DNA of 42,708 bases from Chloroflexia bacterium (lineage in GTDB: Bacteria; Chloroflexota; Chloroflexia; DTKN01), in contig JAFGKG010000157.1 of NCBI GenBank assembly GCA_016928715.1, positions 1 through 42,708 on the forward strand, written 5' to 3'. The position numbers and the translations under genes are program-made. Within the stretch, counting starts at the first letter, position 1, and every line of letters begins with the position of its first letter. The notes beneath the pieces were generated by a model that was not told the origin of the DNA, ran no database searches, and worked only from the letters and a program-made list of their open reading frames with translations. Shown in pieces: positions 39,721 through 42,708 of the stretch.

Positions 39721-40239
39721 TCAGAAAATCAATTCTCCGGATAGCTCCCGGCCATTGCGCCACCAGATTATCGGCACGACCTGGCCGGTGCTCAGAGTGG
39801 ACAGCGCCTTGTGCAGATCGGAGGCGCCCCGCAGCGGCCGGCCATCCAGGGAGAGAATGACGTCGCCCTCGCGCAGGCCGACCCGATCGGCCGGGGACCT
39901 GGCCTTGACGCCGCCCACGTAGGCCCCATCCGGCAGCGATGTGCCCTGCCGGCGGGCGATGGTCGCCGCTCCGGCGATTTTGGCCCCCAGCTTGGGCCGC
40001 GGGCGCGAGCGTTGGGCCAGTACCTGTTCCAGCCGGCCCCGGTCGAAACCGACAATGACCTCGTCGTCAATGATCGTGACCGGCACCCCCTGCTGTCCGG
40101 TTCGGCGGACCATTTCCATGGCCGCCTGGCGATCCCGGCTGACGTCCTTTTCCCGGTAGGGGATGTCGCGCTGGTTGAGAAACTGCTTGACCATGCGGCA
40201 GTAGCCGCAGGTTGGGGTGGTATAGAGGGTTACGTCCAT
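39721..40239 (-). CDS. Glutaredoxin-PDZ fusion protein
   Basis: 172 residues from ATG 40239, with AGGAAGG upstream; the ATG just before it (40242) would leave no spacing. Residues 1-75 are a glutaredoxin with active site TCGYC (C10, C13), the cis-Pro loop GVPVTI and GFDRGRLEQVL. A basic linker follows. Residues about 95-172 are a PDZ domain (GAYVGGVKARSPADRVGLREGD, ILSLDGRPLRGASDL). There is no signal peptide, so it is probably cytoplasmic. The PDZ domain may dock the disulfide reductase to a target; partner unknown. Ends 21 bp before the zinc-ribbon gene. Confidence 0.88.
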   Translation of the reverse strand: MDVTLYTTPTCGYCRMVKQFLNQRDIPYREKDVSRDRQAAMEMVRRTGQQGVPVTIIDDEVIVGFDRGRLEQVLAQRSRPRPKLGAKIAGAATIARRQGTSLPDGAYVGGVKARSPADRVGLREGDVILSLDGRPLRGASDLHKALSTLSTGQVVPIIWWRNGRELSGELIF

Positions 40240-40275
40240 CATCCTTCCTACTCGTTTGCTTTGACTAGTCCGCAC

Positions 40276-41013
40276 CTACGGTTCTATCTCGAAAATGGGC
40301 GGCATGGCCCGCTTGTGCGCCGAGGCCGCCTGCATACGCCGCACCTTGTCCAGTACCTGCGGCGATACTTTTGCTCCCGGCTTTCCCTCCAGGACCGCGA
40401 TGGCCGCGTCCAATTCGTCGTAGCTCAGGCCCATTTCGGCCTCGTCCGTCTGGCCGGGCCAGAGGCCGGCGCTGGGGGGTTTGTGCACAATATCCTGGGG
40501 GACGCCCAGGTAGAGGGCCAATTCCCGGACCTGGCCCTTGTCCAGGTCCCCCAGCGGCAGGATGTCGACCCCGCCGTCCCCATACTTTGTAGAATAGCCG
40601 ACCTGGATTTCCACCTTGTTGCCCGATCCCACGACCAGGCCGTTGCGCTCGTTGGCCAGATAGTACCAGGTCAGCATGCGCAGGCGGGGCTTGAGGTTGG
40701 CCTGGGCCAGGCGGCCGCCGGGGGGCAGGACCCGCATCAGGGCGTCAAAGGCGCCCTCCAGGGGGATCTCGATTGTCTCGATCCCCAGTGGCCCGGCGAC
40801 CCGCAGGGCGTCCTCGCGGTCCTGGGGGCTGCTGTAGCAGGGCATAATCACGCCCAAAACGGCTGGCCCTCCCAGAGCCCGCCGGCACAGCGCCGCCACC
40901 ACCGCAGAATCCACGCCCCCGCTCAGACCCAGGACGGCGATCTCGGCGCCGGCCTCCTGCACCTTTTGGCCGATCCAATGGGCGATCCGCTCGGCTGCCC
41001 GCTCAACGTCCAT
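40276..41013 (-). CDS. nadE: NH3-dependent NAD+ synthetase
   Basis: 245 residues with PP-loop SGGVDS (31-36), the deamido-NAD and ATP region GSGNKVEIQVGYSTKYGDGGVD, LGDLDKGQVRELALYLGVP, and the family end KPPSAGLWPGQTDE. The enzyme amidates deamido-NAD to NAD using ATP and ammonia; no glutaminase domain is attached, so it uses free ammonia or a separate glutaminase. AAGGAGG lies upstream of ATG 41013. It lies between the FAD oxidoreductase and the glutaredoxin genes, all linked to redox metabolism. Confidence 0.94.
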   Translation of the reverse strand: MDVERAAERIAHWIGQKVQEAGAEIAVLGLSGGVDSAVVAALCRRALGGPAVLGVIMPCYSSPQDREDALRVAGPLGIETIEIPLEGAFDALMRVLPPGGRLAQANLKPRLRMLTWYYLANERNGLVVGSGNKVEIQVGYSTKYGDGGVDILPLGDLDKGQVRELALYLGVPQDIVHKPPSAGLWPGQTDEAEMGLSYDELDAAIAVLEGKPGAKVSPQVLDKVRRMQAASAHKRAMPPIFEIEP

Positions 41014-41071
41014 TACGTCCTCCTTGCCAATGTCCTTGGGAACTGCAAAAGGATAACTTGTTGACAGCTCT

Positions 41072-42436
41072 TTACTCTTCCATAATGATCTGGAAACGAT
41101 CCCCCGTGGCCCGCAGGTTGAACTCGACCCCGCAGATGGGACAGGTCAGGCGGCCCTGCTGCAGATCCTCCTCGCTGATGTGCATCAGGAATTTGCACAC
41201 CGGGCAGAGCACCTCAGCGCCGGCCGCGGCCCAATAGCGTTGGTCAAAGAGGCGGCGCAGTATTTCTGCGGGGACCTCTTTGAAGGGCGTCTGCTGGCGC
41301 ACCAGCGGCTCCACGTGCGAGGCCTCGCTGACTTCTCCAACCATGGTTGCGCCAACGACGCGGTCCAGGGAATCGATCAGCAGTTCCTTGTACACGCCGT
41401 TCGAGGGATAGTCTCCGTGCTCCCGACGCACCTTGCCCTGCGGATGTGGATGGCCCATCACCAGGATGGGCAGGCCAAAAGCGCGCGTGGAAAGCGAGGC
41501 CGTGCGCCGGCGGTAGGGCGCATTTCCTCCGCTCATATTGACCGCTGCGGTCACCCCCTGGTGCCAGGCCCGCAGCCAGCCAAAGGCCAGGGGTTCGTCC
41601 GACAGGCGGACGGCATCGCCGGCCGCATAGACGTCGGGCAGGCTGGTGCCAAGCCGGTCGTCCACCCAGACCTGCTGTTCCGCCGCCAGCCCGGCCTCGC
41701 GGGCCCACTCGATCGGCGGCCGCAGTCCATCGGCCACGCCGGCCACCTGGCAGGGGATCTCGTCCCCGGAAGCCGTGCGAACGGCCCGCAGCCGTCCCCC
41801 CTGGCCCAGGAACTCGACCACCTGCATCTCGGGGCGGAGTTTGACCCCCTCGCTGCGCAGGCGCTGCTCTACCAGGAAGGCGGCCTCGGGGTTGAGCACC
41901 TGGGGCCAAAAGCGGGATCCGGAGAACGGATAGGTGACCTCCAGGCCCAGCAGGCGAAAGGCCTGGGCCATAGCCAGCCCCAGCACGCCCTCGCCAAGGA
42001 CCAGGGCCTGCCGCACGTTCCTGGCCGCGCTCTGCAGTGCGGCCACGTCCCGCAGGGTCAGCAGGCTGAGTACGCCCTTTAGCTCGGAGCCGGGCCGGCC
42101 CTGGGAGGGCCGGCTCAGGCCTACGGCCAGCAGAAGCCGGTCATAGTCCAGCGTTTCCCCGTCGGCCAGCGTGACCTGGTGAGCCTGGGCATCGATCCCC
42201 ACGACCTCCGTCCCAAGGCGCAGCTCGATGTCCTTTTCCCGGTAAAACGATTCGGGCCGGCCCAAGAGTTCCTCCTGGGAGACGCGGCCGACCAGGTGTT
42301 CCACCAGGGAGGGCCGCCGGTAAAAGGGCACCGTCTCGCGGGAGAGGACCATGATCTCGCCCCCCCGGTCACGGCGGCGGAGGCTTTCGGCGGCCTTGGT
42401 TCCGGCCACGCCGTTTCCAACAATTACGTAGCGCAT
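41072..42436 (-). CDS. FAD/NAD(P)-dependent oxidoreductase with C-terminal zinc ribbon/rubredoxin-like domain
   Basis: 454 residues; GGAGGAG precedes ATG 42436. FAD-binding motif IVGNGVAGTKAAESL at the start, NAD-binding motif VLGEGVLGLAMAQAF near 148, and the second FAD motif DVYAAGDAVRLSD near 270. The fold is that of NirB/rubredoxin reductase-like enzymes. After about residue 400 there is an extra domain with CPVC and CPIC pairs, like rubredoxin or a zinc ribbon, that could pass electrons or bind metal. Electron acceptor unknown. First gene of the minus-strand run, with its own promoter. Confidence 0.88.
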   Translation of the reverse strand: MRYVIVGNGVAGTKAAESLRRRDRGGEIMVLSRETVPFYRRPSLVEHLVGRVSQEELLGRPESFYREKDIELRLGTEVVGIDAQAHQVTLADGETLDYDRLLLAVGLSRPSQGRPGSELKGVLSLLTLRDVAALQSAARNVRQALVLGEGVLGLAMAQAFRLLGLEVTYPFSGSRFWPQVLNPEAAFLVEQRLRSEGVKLRPEMQVVEFLGQGGRLRAVRTASGDEIPCQVAGVADGLRPPIEWAREAGLAAEQQVWVDDRLGTSLPDVYAAGDAVRLSDEPLAFGWLRAWHQGVTAAVNMSGGNAPYRRRTASLSTRAFGLPILVMGHPHPQGKVRREHGDYPSNGVYKELLIDSLDRVVGATMVGEVSEASHVEPLVRQQTPFKEVPAEILRRLFDQRYWAAAGAEVLCPVCKFLMHISEEDLQQGRLTCPICGVEFNLRATGDRFQIIMEE

Positions 42437-42525
42437 GCGCTCCTCCTACTTTTTGTTCTAAACTACAACCTTGGGTGCTTTTTTTAGCAATCCCTGTTAC
42501 GCTGGTCCCGACGGTCTGTCCCCCT

Positions 42526-42554
42526 ATTATACTACAACCGCTTGTCGGCCACAA
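42526..42554 (-). promoter_or_regulatory. Promoter of the FAD oxidoreductase-nadE run
   Basis: Minus-strand TTGTGG (42549-42554), 17-bp spacer, TATAAT (42526-42531), followed by AGGGG. It lies about 90 bp upstream of ATG 42436. Confidence 0.75.
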
Positions 42555-42708
42555 TATTAACATTGGCTCTACTGAAAAAAACCGCCAAGACGCCAAGGGC
42601 GCCCAGATTTTATAGTAAATTGGTAACTGCTCAGGCTGTAGCCGTTCAATAGATGTTCACAGAATTCTAACGAGATTCTTGCACAAATCTAACGCTTTTA
42701 GAGTATCC
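42555..42708. other. Non-coding window end
   Basis: No gene is recognised. A short stretch (CCGCCAAGACGCCAAGGGCGCC, about 42591-42612) resembles the Ala/Gly-like repeat arms seen in intergenic elements elsewhere in this window, and an A/T-rich tail follows. It may be the edge of another interspersed repeat. Confidence 0.35.

Noticed and set aside
1-42708. tRNA, rRNA, riboswitch or prophage/insertion sequence
   Set aside because: No conserved tRNA arms, rRNA segments, transposase or phage genes were recognised by eye; a covariance-model search could still find a small RNA.

Overview
The window is GC-rich, densely packed bacterial DNA, most likely from a Chloroflexota (Anaerolineae-like) organism. 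That assignment is inference from the gene mix: a lone dnaA, SpoIIE/STAS/HATPase partner-switching proteins, Pro/Thr-rich linkers, a CotH-DUF4956-VTC set and short palindromic repeats between genes. No rRNA, tRNA, CRISPR array, prophage or insertion sequence was recognised.

The most important observation is at 1101-5960. An alpha-2-macroglobulin-like protein has a single in-frame TGA (4518-4520) exactly where the thioester cysteine of the family belongs. Reading continues in the same frame into the rest of the thioester motif, the thioester domain and the receptor-binding-like domain. A perfect 7-bp hairpin with a GGC loop begins 10 nt after the TGA, as expected of a bacterial SECIS. A second gene on the other strand (19856-20296), an MvhD-type hydrogenase iron-sulfur subunit, also has an in-frame TGA at a conserved Cys position, followed by a perfect 6-bp hairpin. 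The MvhD family is already known to include selenoproteins. Two such sites in one window suggest a selenocysteine-using organism, and the first would be a selenoester version of the complement/alpha-2-macroglobulin thioester.

Layout: 1-949 SPFH/band-7 protein (5' truncated). 1101-5960 Sec-alpha-2-macroglobulin with a six-helix membrane insert. 6167-6583 YjbQ. 6572-11378 (minus) partner-switching cassette: HATPase-GNAT fusion, membrane SpoIIE phosphatase with fused HATPase, STAS antagonist. 11703-14386 (minus) saccharopine-pathway lysine catabolism pair. 14674-16309 YraN and a bPH_2 membrane protein. 16310-18122 DnaA boxes and dnaA. 18423-19709 (minus) beta-propeller lipoprotein. 19856-21776 divergent Sec-MvhD and FprA-type flavodiiron protein. 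22039-24202 promoter, leader ORF, terminator hairpin, then an ABC-2 exporter. 24227-28072 CotH, DUF4956 and VTC-domain genes. 28266-36589 a LolD-like ATPase, three FtsX-type permeases and a GAF protein. 36600-42436 a nine-gene minus-strand run without recognised internal promoters? In fact seven genes are recognised there: FAD oxidoreductase, NAD synthetase, glutaredoxin-PDZ, zinc-ribbon protein, WecA/TagO-like transferase, PPC-domain protein and zinc ribbon-Nudix-GNAT fusion.

Sigma70-type promoters with 17-bp spacers can be seen in front of most transcription units. Intergenic gaps hold palindromic elements of several families, two of which recur inside the window. TGA also ends many ordinary genes here (for example YraN, the HATPase-GNAT gene and the GAF gene), so the genetic code is standard and the two internal TGAs need a special explanation.
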